From contig DAINCF010000016.1 in assembly GCA_036732565.1 (NCBI GenBank), forward strand, positions 1-28,806: 28,806 nucleotides of DNA. Direction: 5' to 3'. The first letter of the stretch is position 1; the number at the start of each line of letters is the position of its first letter. Below the pieces are notes generated by a model that was given only the letters and a program-made list of their open reading frames with translations, did no database searches and had not been told where the DNA came from. The translations under genes were made by a program, and so were the position numbers. Source of the DNA: JAIVJN01 sp036732565 (lineage in GTDB: Bacteria > Acidobacteriota > Vicinamibacteria > Vicinamibacterales > UBA2999). This document shows, in pieces, positions 1-8,112 of this stretch.

Positions 1-1384
1 ACACGCGCCAGTGGCGGCCGGCGAAATCGTACCAGACATACGATGCATCTCCTGTCGAATCGCCAGGCGGGGCGGACAGGTCGGCCTCACCGGCCGTCCA
101 CGATTTCGCCAATTGAAAGCCGATGGTGTTGAGCGGCAATCGGATCTGGCCATCCGTCGCCACCAGCGTGTTACTCGTTCCGGCAAACCGGTAATCGTCG
201 ACGAACGCGCCAATCGTCGAGTTCTGCAGGAAGTCGCGTTGATAGCGCCCGACCAACGCATACCCATCGTCGCCGGCGCCTCGAAGTCCGGCGTCGACGC
301 GCTGTCCAGGCGCGCGATCGGCGGCGGCGAGGAGGCCGATGGTGTTGCGACCGGCCTTCCCGGTCAGCTTCGCGCCCCAGTCGGGATCGACGATTTGCCG
401 GGTGTTGAGGAAGTTCATCGCGCCAGGTGAGCGAAAGACTTCCCCACCCTCGTAGAAGAACGGACGCTTCTCCGCGTAGAGCAGCGGAAAGCGCTGGTTC
501 ACTTCGATCTGTGGCTCGTCGGCTTCGATTTGCGAGAAGTCTGGGTTGACCGTGCCGCTGAACGTCAGGTTCGGCGTCATCGCCCATACCGAAGTCACGC
601 CCGGATCGAATCGTCCGGCATCGACCATCCCGCCATCGCTCTGCCGATCGCCGGTGAGCGACCACGTCGCCGTTGGAATGAGCTCGATGGACGGTCCGGT
701 CGCGAGACCACCGAGGCCGGACAACTGCCCCATCTGCGTCAGCAGCGACGAGACATCGCGCGAGATCGGACGCCACGAGATCCGCTCGCCCTTCCGCGCG
801 ATCCAGCGCTCCACGTGCAGGCCCCACTGTCGGTCCGCGCCCGCTGGAAATCGCAGCGTACGGAACGGAATCGCCGCCTCGACGACGAAGCCCTCGTCCG
901 TGATCTGGCCTCGCGACGAAAGAATGCCGTCCCAGGTGCGGTCGACGTTGCTGTCGTAGTCGCGGGCCGTGGAGACGCCCTCGGTGTAGATGCCGTCGGC
1001 CTGGATGCCCAGCGGGTTGAACCAGAACACGTAGGCGCGGCGGCGATCGTCGTAGGTGTCGAGGTACAGCTTCACGTAGTCGTCGCCGGCGATGTCGTCA
1101 CGGCGGGTGACGCGTCCGCGGACGCCGAGTTGCTCCGGGTCGCGCGCGATGAACGCCACGTACAGGTACTTGTCGTCGCGGGCAAAGCGCACTTCCGTGG
1201 AAGCGGTGGGCTCGGCGTTGTCGCCAGGCTGCGTCTGATGATCCAAGGTGATCGTCGGCGCACCGGCCCATTCGTCGGCGCCGATCGCGCCATCGATCGT
1301 GGGTGGTGACATCCTGGGCGGCGCGACGGTGTCGACCGTACCGGCGCCCGCTGTGAGCGAAGCCGCGACCATGAAGGCCAGCAT
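1..1384 (-). CDS. DUF5916 / CBM9-like outer-membrane protein (3' part outside window)
   Basis: An open frame runs on the minus strand from an ATG at 1384 to the window edge (about 461 codons), so the C-terminus is missing. It begins with a signal-like segment (MLAFMVAASLTAGAGT). A CBM9-like beta-sandwich follows (roughly residues 25-200: IDGAIGADEW, then YLYVAFIARD, YDDRRRAYVFWFNPLG and WDGILSSRGQITDEGF). Next comes the start of the DUF5916 barrel, with the family-typical NPDFSQIEADEPQIEVNQRF and EKRPFFYEG. Two further in-frame ATGs lie upstream at 1423 and 1417; 1384 was preferred because it puts the hydrophobic segment at the N-terminus. The family is predicted to form an outer-membrane barrel with a periplasmic sugar-binding-like domain; its substrate is unknown. 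It is transcribed divergently from a paralogue at 1541. The family call is firm, the function is not known. Confidence 0.85.
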   Translation of the reverse strand, partial: MLAFMVAASLTAGAGTVDTVAPPRMSPPTIDGAIGADEWAGAPTITLDHQTQPGDNAEPTASTEVRFARDDKYLYVAFIARDPEQLGVRGRVTRRDDIAGDDYVKLYLDTYDDRRRAYVFWFNPLGIQADGIYTEGVSTARDYDSNVDRTWDGILSSRGQITDEGFVVEAAIPFRTLRFPAGADRQWGLHVERWIARKGERISWRPISRDVSSLLTQMGQLSGLGGLATGPSIELIPTATWSLTGDRQSDGGMVDAGRFDPGVTSVWAMTPNLTFSGTVNPDFSQIEADEPQIEVNQRFPLLYAEKRPFFYEGGEVFRSPGAMNFLNTRQIVDPDWGAKLTGKAGRNTIGLLAAADRAPGQRVDAGLRGAGDDGYALVGRYQRDFLQNSTIGAFVDDYRFAGTSNTLVATDGQIRLPLNTIGFQLAKSWTAGEADLSAPPGDSTGDASYVWYDFAGRHWRV

Positions 1385-1540
1385 GTGTGTTGGTTCGTGA
1401 ACGTCGCACGCAACCATCCACATCGCTCGCGCAACTTCACCAGTGGTCGTTCTGAACCGTTGAGCGGCCGGCTCGTGTGATACCGTGTTTCGCCGCCGAT
1501 GCGCGGTGGCCCACAGGGGCGCGTTGGCGCGGCGCTACTC

Positions 1541-3772
1541 ATGACAAACAGAGACATCTTTGCCGTCGGGGGCTTGAGCCTCCTCGTGTGCACGACCCCG
1601 GTCTGGGCCGGCGAGCAATCGCCGGCCGACCACTCCGAGGCCCGTCTGGAGCGACGGCTGACGGCGGTGCGCACCGCCGGAGACATCACCCTCGACGGCG
1701 CGCTCGACGAGCCCGCGTGGCGTGAGGCCACTGCCGCCACAAACTTCGTGCAGAACGAGCCGCGCGAAGGCGAGCCGGCCACCCACGACACGGAAGTGCG
1801 AGTCGTCTACGACGAAGAAGCGCTGTACTTCGGCGTCTTCGCGAAAGACGATTCGCCCGGCGACGCCATCATCAGCGACCTGAAGAAGGACTTCAACACC
1901 GCCACCAGCGACACCTTCCGCGTCGTCCTCGACACGTTTCACGACGAGCGCAACGGCTATCAGTTCGCGACCAACCCGGCGGGCGCGCGCTGGGATGCGC
2001 AGATGTCGAACGAGGGACGCGAGAACAACGTCAACTGGGACGGCATCTGGGAAGTCAAAACCCGGCTGGCGCCGGATGGCTGGTATGCGGAGATCATGAT
2101 TCCGTTCCGTACGCTGAAGTTCAAGAGCGGGGAGGCCCAGATCTGGGGCGTCAACTTCGAGCGCAAGGTGCGACGGCTCAACGAAGAGAGCACGTGGTCG
2201 CCGCTGCCGCGCATCTTCTCGATCGAGCGCGTGTCGCTGGCCGGCACCGTCGAAGGATTGACGGGGCTGAAACCGGGCAAGAACCTCCGCGTCAAACCCT
2301 ACGTCCTCGGCAGCTCGAACAGCCTCCCCGGCAGCACCGACTTCGATGGCGACGTCGGCATCGACGTGAAGTACGGCGTCACCACCGGACTGACCTGGGA
2401 CTTCACGGTCAACACCGACTTCTCGCAGGTCGAGGCCGACGAGCAGCAGATCAACCTCTCGCGCTTCAACCTGTTCTTCCCGGAGAAACGGGATTTCTTC
2501 CTCGAGAACTCCGGCATCTTTCAATTCGGGTCGAGCGATCGCATGGGTGGCGGCGGGGGCGGGGCCGGCGGCCGGCAGAACGCCTCACAAGACATGCTGC
2601 TCTTCCACAGCCGCCGCATCGGCCTCTCGGACGACGGCGGCGCGATTCCGATTCTGGCGGGCACGAGGCTGACCGGGCGGCAGGGCCGCTATTCGATGGG
2701 CGTGCTCAACATCCAACAGCGGAGTCTCGATGCGACGCCGTCGACGAACTTCACGGCGTTACGGCTGCGGCGCGACCTCCTCGCCAATTCGGACATCGGT
2801 GCGGTGCTGCTCAACAAGGCCCCAGACGGTCTGCCGGACAACCGGGTGATCGGCGCCGACGCCAACTTCCGCTTCGGCTTCCTGAGCCTGAATGGCTACG
2901 TGGCGAAGACGTCCTCGGCACAGTCCGTGCAGCCCGGCGAAGGCAACGATGTGGCCTATCGCGGCAGCTTCAATTACCAGTCACGGGTGTGGCAGTTCCG
3001 CGCCCATCACAACTCGATCGGCGAGCGCTTTCGCGACGAGATGGGCTTCGTGCCGCGTCAGGGCGTGGACAACACCCTGGCCTACATCGGCTACACCTGG
3101 CGCCCCGATTGGCTCTCGAAGTTCAAGCTGCGCGAAACGCGTCCCCACTGGCAGATGGACCGCTTCGCGCGCCGGCATGGAGGCGGCCTCGAGTCGCGCT
3201 ACATGGACTGGCACTGGCCGTTCACCTTCAACAGCGGGGCTTTCGTCGAGATCGGGGTCAACCCCAACGTGGAGCACGTGCGGACGCCGTTCACCATCAG
3301 CAGCTCGCGAAACATTCGGGTGAACCCGGGGCAATACGACTTCAACGAGTACTTCATCCTCTGGAACACGGATAGCTCGGCGCGCTTCTCGTTTACCAGC
3401 CGCTATACCAACGGCGAGTTCTACGACGGCTACAAGCGCGGCTACTCCTTCGGTCCGACGTTTCGACCGAACGCACACTTCAATACCTCCGTGAACTTGC
3501 AGGTCAACGACATCGAGCTCTCGACCGGCGCCTTCGTCTCGAAGCTGGTCACCGGTCGCGTCAACTACAACTTCAACACGCGGATGTTCGTGAACGCGCT
3601 GCTCCAGTACAACACCGACTCGCGGCAGTGGAGCTCGAACCTGCGGTTCAACGTCATCCACCGGCCGTTGAGCGATTTCTTCTTCGTCTACAACGAGCGG
3701 CGCGACGAACGCAGCGGCGATCTGGTCGACCGCGCGCTGATCGCCAAGTTCACCTATCTCATGGCGTTCTGA
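1541..3772 (+). CDS. DUF5916 / CBM9-like outer-membrane protein
   Basis: The predicted protein has 743 residues. The start at 1541 gives a clean signal peptide (MTNRDIFAVGGLSLLVCTTPVWAG); an in-frame ATG at 1499 adds 14 residues that would spoil it. No clear Shine-Dalgarno sequence is seen. Residues about 40-215 form the CBM9-like domain (ITLDGALDEPAWREA, ALYFGVFAKD, DTFHDERNGYQFATNPAGARWD, NWDGIWEVKT). The rest is the DUF5916 barrel, with NTDFSQVEADEQQINLSRF and PEKRDFFLEN, and the chain ends in an aromatic residue (YLMAF) as outer-membrane barrels do. A Gly-rich insert (GGGGGGAGG) interrupts the barrel just after the EKRDFF motif. It is a paralogue of the divergent gene at 1-1384, and the 156-bp gap must hold both promoters. 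Location in the outer membrane is inferred from the family; the substrate is unknown. Confidence 0.88.
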   Translation: MTNRDIFAVGGLSLLVCTTPVWAGEQSPADHSEARLERRLTAVRTAGDITLDGALDEPAWREATAATNFVQNEPREGEPATHDTEVRVVYDEEALYFGVFAKDDSPGDAIISDLKKDFNTATSDTFRVVLDTFHDERNGYQFATNPAGARWDAQMSNEGRENNVNWDGIWEVKTRLAPDGWYAEIMIPFRTLKFKSGEAQIWGVNFERKVRRLNEESTWSPLPRIFSIERVSLAGTVEGLTGLKPGKNLRVKPYVLGSSNSLPGSTDFDGDVGIDVKYGVTTGLTWDFTVNTDFSQVEADEQQINLSRFNLFFPEKRDFFLENSGIFQFGSSDRMGGGGGGAGGRQNASQDMLLFHSRRIGLSDDGGAIPILAGTRLTGRQGRYSMGVLNIQQRSLDATPSTNFTALRLRRDLLANSDIGAVLLNKAPDGLPDNRVIGADANFRFGFLSLNGYVAKTSSAQSVQPGEGNDVAYRGSFNYQSRVWQFRAHHNSIGERFRDEMGFVPRQGVDNTLAYIGYTWRPDWLSKFKLRETRPHWQMDRFARRHGGGLESRYMDWHWPFTFNSGAFVEIGVNPNVEHVRTPFTISSSRNIRVNPGQYDFNEYFILWNTDSSARFSFTSRYTNGEFYDGYKRGYSFGPTFRPNAHFNTSVNLQVNDIELSTGAFVSKLVTGRVNYNFNTRMFVNALLQYNTDSRQWSSNLRFNVIHRPLSDFFFVYNERRDERSGDLVDRALIAKFTYLMAF

Positions 3773-3774
3773 AG

Positions 3775-3906
3775 GCTGGCAGGCCTGCGCTTCGTACGAA
3801 TGCCTAGACCTGCGCTACGTACCGGCAGGCCTAAAGGCCTGCGCTACGTACGATTGCAGGCTCCGCTCCGCTTGTAGAGTATGTAGCGCAGGCCTTCAGG
3901 CCTGCC
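3775..3906. repeat. REP-like hairpin cluster
   Basis: Two intact units face each other. On the minus strand, 3851-3824 reads GTAGCGCAGGCC-TTTA-GGCCTGCC; on the plus strand, 3883-3906 reads GTAGCGCAGGCC-TTCA-GGCCTGCC. Each has a GTAG tetranucleotide at the foot of a GC-rich hairpin with a 4-nt loop. Two degenerate copies lie at 3804-3822 and 3775-3799. A GTAG foot plus hairpin in head-to-head pairs is the known layout of REP/BIME elements mobilised by Y1 transposases (RAYT). No such transposase is in the window. The rest of the 214-bp gap holds nothing recognisable apart from the ribosome binding site of the next gene. Confidence 0.7.
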
Positions 3907-3986
3907 CCACCCGAGCGACTCACTACGACGTCGCCGGGAACACGACCGCCCACCCGCTCGTCTAGTACTCGTCACCGGAGGTCACG

Positions 3987-4421
3987 ATGGCACGATGCAC
4001 CCTCTGTTTCCTGTTCGCCGGAGCGTTCTTCGTCGTCGTGTCCAGTGAAGCGGGGCAGAAGTTCCCCCCTGATAAGTTCGTCAACCTCCAAGTCATCCCC
4101 AGCGACGCCAAGCCGGACGTTGTCGTCAACGCGATGAAGAACTTCGCCATCTCGCTCGGCGTGCGGTGTCAGTACTGCCACGTTGGCGAGGAGGGCCTGC
4201 CGCTCGACCAATTCGATTTCGTCTCCGACACCAAGCCGGCGAAGCAGACGGCGCGGATGATGATGCGCATGGCGGCCGAGATCAACGGGCAGCTCACCAA
4301 AGCCATGCCGGATGCCCCGGCGAAAGGCTATCAGGTGACATGCTTCACGTGTCATCGCGGCGCCGCGCATCCGCAGCACACGCCCAACCCGCCCAAGCCA
4401 CCAGGCCTCGATCCGCGATGA
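3987..4421 (+). CDS. Dihaem c-type cytochrome, reaction-centre cytochrome-like
   Basis: The predicted protein has 144 residues, and the start is fixed by a strong GGAGGT four bases upstream of the ATG. The N-terminus (CTLCFLFAGAFFVVVSSEAG) is a signal peptide or membrane anchor, so the protein acts in the periplasm. Two haem c sites are visible: CQYCH at residues 61-65 and CFTCH at 119-123. Each follows a Met-containing helix (NAMKNFAISLGV and ARMMMRMAAEIN), the arrangement of half a four-haem photosynthetic reaction-centre cytochrome subunit (CytoC_RC family), where Met and His are the axial ligands. Similar short proteins are common in non-phototrophic Acidobacteriota, where they probably carry electrons in respiration. 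It stands alone, with a repeat cluster upstream and a convergent operon downstream. The partner proteins cannot be told from the sequence. Confidence 0.85.
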   Translation: MARCTLCFLFAGAFFVVVSSEAGQKFPPDKFVNLQVIPSDAKPDVVVNAMKNFAISLGVRCQYCHVGEEGLPLDQFDFVSDTKPAKQTARMMMRMAAEINGQLTKAMPDAPAKGYQVTCFTCHRGAAHPQHTPNPPKPPGLDPR

Positions 4422-4454
4422 AAAAGAGGGCCGCGGGCGGCTCACCCGCGGCCC
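4421..4454 (-). terminator. Intrinsic terminator between convergent genes
   Basis: A perfect 10-bp stem, GGGCCGCGGG (4428-4437) with CCCGCGGCCC (4445-4454), encloses a 7-nt loop. Read on the minus strand it is followed by TCTTTTTC (A-tract at 4421-4425 on plus), the form of a Rho-independent terminator. It should end the ABC permease operon that stops at 4477. It lies just after the cytochrome stop codon and may also protect that transcript's 3' end, although the plus-strand side lacks a long T-tract. Confidence 0.8.
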
Positions 4455-4476
4455 TTACGTGAAGAAGAGGGGTCGG

Positions 4477-5913
4477 TCAGGAGTAAACGAGCGGATACCG
4501 GCGCATGCGGCGCACGCCGAACCAGGCGATGGCCAACGCCGGCACCAGGAATCCCAGCACGGCGAAACCGACGCGCCCGGTCACCGCGGTCGTCGGCTCT
4601 TCGTCGAAGCGAAATCGTGGCACGTCGTCGAAGGCCGAGAACGACGCTTTCGCAAAGATCAGCGGCGTGAAGTACTCGCGCCACTGGCGATGGAAGCGCT
4701 CGACCTGCGTCATGAAGTAGCGATGCCGCGCCGTGCCGGTGCCCGAGATGTCGTTGAGCGCGTCTTGCAGCAGGATGGCCGGTGACAGGAACTTCAGCCC
4801 ATCGATCGCCTGCTGCTGACTGCGCACCTGCTGATCGAAGCGATCGATCACCGGCCGCACCCGCCGTTCCACATCGTCGTTCACCGCGACGCGCACGACG
4901 TTGAAGTCGTTCATCGCCTGCGTGGCGTCGCCGGTCGCGAGCTCCGGGTGATCCTCGTAGTAGCGGGCCAGCAGCTTGCTGCCGCTCGCGTTGGCTTCGT
5001 CCGACGCCTCGCGCACGGCCTGGACCATCTCCACCCGCGACGGGACAGGATAGACGCTCGTCGCCAGCAGGTTGAAGAGCGACGGCAGCATCACGACGAG
5101 CACGAGCCAGATGCTGGCGAGGATGGTGGCATTGGTCGCCGACGCTCGTCCGAGTGATGCCACGAACACGGCGAGCGCAAACCACAGCGTGCCGTAGCCG
5201 GCGACGACGGCCACCCAGAGGAGCAGCCGTGCGCCCGCACCAGACGCGGAGAGGTCCGTGCCGCTTCCAAGCAACGCGACGATCGAGAAGCCGACGACGA
5301 TCCCGACCAGGAGCAACGCGCGCAAGGTCACCTTGCCGGCGACCAGCGTGCTCAGGGCCACCGGTTGCGACAACGCCAACGCCAGCGTCCCTTGTTCCCG
5401 TTCGGCGGACAGCAGGTTGTAGGTGATGCCCAGAATCAGCAGCGGGTAGAGATAGATGAGGACGAAGGCGAGATCGAATCGCCCCACGAGCAGGCGATGC
5501 GGATTCTCGAGCTCTGTGGCGGCAACGATGTTCTCTCGGGCATCCGTCGAGATCTTGAAGTAGTACGGCAGCAGATCGCTCTGCCCGATGGCGAGCGCGG
5601 CCAGCGGCGCCGGCGGCAGCGCCGCGTAGCGCGGCCCGAGGCGTCCGCCGACATTCGCCGGGCTGCGCGGATCGGCGAAGGGTGACACCTGACGCCCCGA
5701 GTGCTGGATGTCGGCGACCTGCGCCTGCAATCTGCCGTACCGCTCGATCTCCTCCACCGCGGCATCGGCGAGCGCGGCGCGTTGGAAGGCGACCCAGCGC
5801 GCGCCGTTCCACACGCCGTAGCCGATCGCGACGGCGAAGATCGCCGCGATCACCCACACGGTGTGGTCGGCTCTCAGCGCGAGCCACTCGTGACGGAGAA
5901 TCCGAGCGAACAT
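4477..5913 (-). CDS. ABC-2 type transporter permease (DUF3526-like), second subunit
   Basis: The predicted protein has 478 residues, starting MFARILRHEW with GGAG five bases upstream. An N-terminal membrane segment (about 18-36) is followed by a large extracytoplasmic region (about 40-145) and then a cluster of membrane helices (LIYLYPLLILGITYNLL and later segments). The motif EREQGTL at 171-177, on the cytoplasmic coupling region after the second helix, is shared with the upstream permease. A second soluble region spans about 300-430, and a final membrane helix lies near the C-terminus. This two-loop layout matches NosY-like/DUF3526 permeases. It begins 2 bases after the upstream permease stops, so translation is probably coupled. 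The two permeases and the ATPase at 7329 would form one inner-membrane transporter; the substrate is not shown by the sequence. Confidence 0.85.
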   Translation of the reverse strand: MFARILRHEWLALRADHTVWVIAAIFAVAIGYGVWNGARWVAFQRAALADAAVEEIERYGRLQAQVADIQHSGRQVSPFADPRSPANVGGRLGPRYAALPPAPLAALAIGQSDLLPYYFKISTDARENIVAATELENPHRLLVGRFDLAFVLIYLYPLLILGITYNLLSAEREQGTLALALSQPVALSTLVAGKVTLRALLLVGIVVGFSIVALLGSGTDLSASGAGARLLLWVAVVAGYGTLWFALAVFVASLGRASATNATILASIWLVLVVMLPSLFNLLATSVYPVPSRVEMVQAVREASDEANASGSKLLARYYEDHPELATGDATQAMNDFNVVRVAVNDDVERRVRPVIDRFDQQVRSQQQAIDGLKFLSPAILLQDALNDISGTGTARHRYFMTQVERFHRQWREYFTPLIFAKASFSAFDDVPRFRFDEEPTTAVTGRVGFAVLGFLVPALAIAWFGVRRMRRYPLVYS

Positions 5914-5915
5914 GC

Positions 5916-7319
5916 TCACTCCACCGAGGCCGTTCCCGTCGCGCGCATCATCACGACGACCGACACGACGACCCAGAGGCCGAGGATGAACACGCTCCAC
6001 TGCTGATGCTCGAGCACCCAGGCCGTGGGCGGCGCCTCGTAGTCGAAGTGGGGCACCTTCTCCCACAGCTCGCGTCCCGCCAGATACACCTCGCCCTTGC
6101 GCTGGTTGGCGGCGATGTCGTGGTTCATGACGCGCTGAATGCCCCGTCGATAGTCCTCGGCCGCGCTGATGAAGTGGCGATGCTGCTGAAAGTCCGTCCC
6201 CGCCAGCGCCATCGACAGGGAGCGCACCGCCAGCATCGGCGCGGCGAGGGCGCCGAGCTGATAGACACGGTTCTGCCGGTCGTATTGCTCGAACAGCCGT
6301 CCGTAGTGCTGATCGAAGACCTCGTTGCCGTGCTCTTCGCCTTCCTGCAGCGACACGCCGGAGAACGCCACCGGCAGCGCATCGACGCTGGCGACGTTGT
6401 ATCGCTGAAGCAGCTCGACCCTCCGGCGCTCCAGCCGCCGTTCCATCTCCCCTTCGTCATTCAGATCCCGCTCGAGCGCCTTTTGGAACTCCACCGCTGA
6501 TGGCGTCGGGTACAGGGCCGCGGCGAGATCCGAGATGGCCCGAGACGCGACGAGGCCGTTCGCGAACCAGAACGTCAGCAGAATCACGAGCGACAGCCGC
6601 GACGACCGCACGCGCGCCGACACCGCCAGGGAGATCGCGATGACCACCGCGAAGTACGCGAGGTAGGCGAGGACCAACCACCCCGCACGCGCAGGATCGC
6701 CGGCAAACAGTCCGTCGTTGGTGAGGACGAGCGCCGCCACGCCGATAACGGTCGCAGGTAAGAGAATGAGCCCCAACGCGGTGGCCACGCCGAGCGCCTT
6801 GCCCAGGGCGAGATCGCGGCGGTGGACGCCAAGGCTGAGGATCTGGCGCAAGGTGCCCTGCTCCCGTTCGCCGGCAAATGCCGAGAACGCCATCAGCACG
6901 ATGAAGAGCGGCGTCAACACCTGGAGCGTCTCGGCCGCGGTCATCTCGCCAAAGCGTTGCACCGCGGTCCGATCCTGTGCGGGACGGTACTTGAACTCGT
7001 TCTGCTTGTGCGCTTCGAGCCATACCGCGACACCCATGTACGGATCGATGCCGGTGTCGATGATCGCCAGCTGGCTCTTCGGCTTGAACGCATATACGCC
7101 GTAGTGCGCGGCCGAGTGCGGGTTCTTCTTCGGCTGCCGCAGCCACTGGTCGCGCGTCGCCGTCTGCGCCACTGAGTGCTGCTGGCTGACGTCCGCATAG
7201 TGACGCCATCCGGCGATCAGCGACATGGTGGACACCGCCAACACCACTGCGGCCAGCACGCGAAAGCGTCCGTCCCGGAACATCTCCATCAGTTCTTTGC
7301 GGGCAATCCGGAGAATCAT
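5916..7319 (-). CDS. ABC-2 type transporter permease (DUF3526-like), first subunit
   Basis: The predicted protein has 467 residues, beginning MILRIARKELMEMFRDGRFR, the amphipathic N-terminal stretch typical of ABC-2 permeases. AGGA stands seven bases upstream of the ATG. A membrane helix at about 21-38 is followed by a soluble loop (40-130), then helices with the EREQGTL coupling motif at 151-157 and four more hydrophobic stretches to about residue 270. A second extracytoplasmic region (about 280-430) and a closing helix (WSVFILGLWVVVSVVVMM) complete it. It is a paralogue of the next permease, and together they probably form the heterodimeric membrane core. The gene starts 9 bases after the ATPase gene ends. 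Export is the usual direction for this class; the cargo is unknown. Confidence 0.86.
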   Translation of the reverse strand: MILRIARKELMEMFRDGRFRVLAAVVLAVSTMSLIAGWRHYADVSQQHSVAQTATRDQWLRQPKKNPHSAAHYGVYAFKPKSQLAIIDTGIDPYMGVAVWLEAHKQNEFKYRPAQDRTAVQRFGEMTAAETLQVLTPLFIVLMAFSAFAGEREQGTLRQILSLGVHRRDLALGKALGVATALGLILLPATVIGVAALVLTNDGLFAGDPARAGWLVLAYLAYFAVVIAISLAVSARVRSSRLSLVILLTFWFANGLVASRAISDLAAALYPTPSAVEFQKALERDLNDEGEMERRLERRRVELLQRYNVASVDALPVAFSGVSLQEGEEHGNEVFDQHYGRLFEQYDRQNRVYQLGALAAPMLAVRSLSMALAGTDFQQHRHFISAAEDYRRGIQRVMNHDIAANQRKGEVYLAGRELWEKVPHFDYEAPPTAWVLEHQQWSVFILGLWVVVSVVVMMRATGTASVE

Positions 7320-7328
7320 GACGTCGTC

Positions 7329-8033
7329 CTAGTCATGCATGTGATCCAAATACACACGCTCGAGGTCGGCGTGGCTGAACTCGTTCGTGCCGTGCACAGC
7401 GACAAGGCGACCGTGCTTCATGATGCCGACGCGCGTGCCCGATTCCTTGGCGCGAAACAGATCGTGCGTGGCCATCAGCACCGCGACGCCTGACGCGCTC
7501 ATGCGCTGGAGCAGGTGCGAGAACTCGTTCGAGGCCTTGGGATCGAGACCCGACGTCGGTTCGTCCAGCAGCAACGCCTTGGCGCCCTTGGCCAACGCGA
7601 TCGCGATCCCGACTTTCTGCCGCATACCCTTGGAGTAGGTGCCTACGCGCCGATCGGCGGCGTCGTGCGCGAGGCCGACATCGGTGAAGAACGACAGGAG
7701 CTGATCCCGCGTGTAGTCGGGTCGCCCGGCCAGCGCGGCGAAGTACTCGAGGTTCTCGAGGCCGGACAGGTTGCGATAGAGCATCACCGTCTCGGGAATG
7801 TAGGCGAGATACTTCTTCGTCTCCAGCGGCCGCTCCACCACGTCGAGGCCGTTGATGAGCGCCCGGCCCGAGGATGGGTCGATGAAGTTGAGGAAGAGAT
7901 TGATCGTCGTGGTCTTCCCCGCCCCGTTCGCGCCCAGCAGACAGAACACTTCACCGGGCTCGACGTTCAAGTTGAGCGCATCGAGGGCGGTGACGCCGTT
8001 GTAGGTCTTCGTCAGATTGATGGCTTGCAGCAT
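7329..8033 (-). CDS. ABC transporter ATP-binding protein (NosF/CcmA-like)
   Basis: The predicted ATPase has 234 residues, starting MLQAINLTKTYNG with GGGAAG four bases upstream; an open frame continues upstream but looks unlike protein. Walker A is GANGAGKT (34-41), the signature is YSKGM (133-137), Walker B is ALLLDEP (153-159), and the H-loop His is 190. The usual Q-loop Gln is replaced by Glu in YIPE (79-81), as is frequent in the CcmA/NosF branch that serves ABC-2 permeases. It energises the two permeases encoded immediately downstream. The TonB receptor gene ends 79 bases upstream on the same strand, so all four genes may share a transcript. Confidence 0.92.
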   Translation of the reverse strand: MLQAINLTKTYNGVTALDALNLNVEPGEVFCLLGANGAGKTTTINLFLNFIDPSSGRALINGLDVVERPLETKKYLAYIPETVMLYRNLSGLENLEYFAALAGRPDYTRDQLLSFFTDVGLAHDAADRRVGTYSKGMRQKVGIAIALAKGAKALLLDEPTSGLDPKASNEFSHLLQRMSASGVAVLMATHDLFRAKESGTRVGIMKHGRLVAVHGTNEFSHADLERVYLDHMHD

Positions 8034-8112
8034 CGCGCTTCCCGATCGTGATCGAACGTTTCCAGTCCCTCTCGAACAAATCCAACAGCCGGTTGATTGC
8101 GACCGCTGAGCG

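Noticed and set aside
1535..2524. Long antisense open frame of 329 codons across the second DUF5916 gene
   Set aside because: It lies wholly opposite a strongly supported gene, has Arg/Val/Asp-rich shadow composition and no domain pattern. Long antisense frames are expected at this GC content.
4442..5887. Second minus-strand frame of 481 codons inside the DUF3526-like permease
   Set aside because: Very Arg/Ala/Gly-rich, no hydrophobic helices, and shifted relative to the permease frame that has proper membrane segments and motifs.
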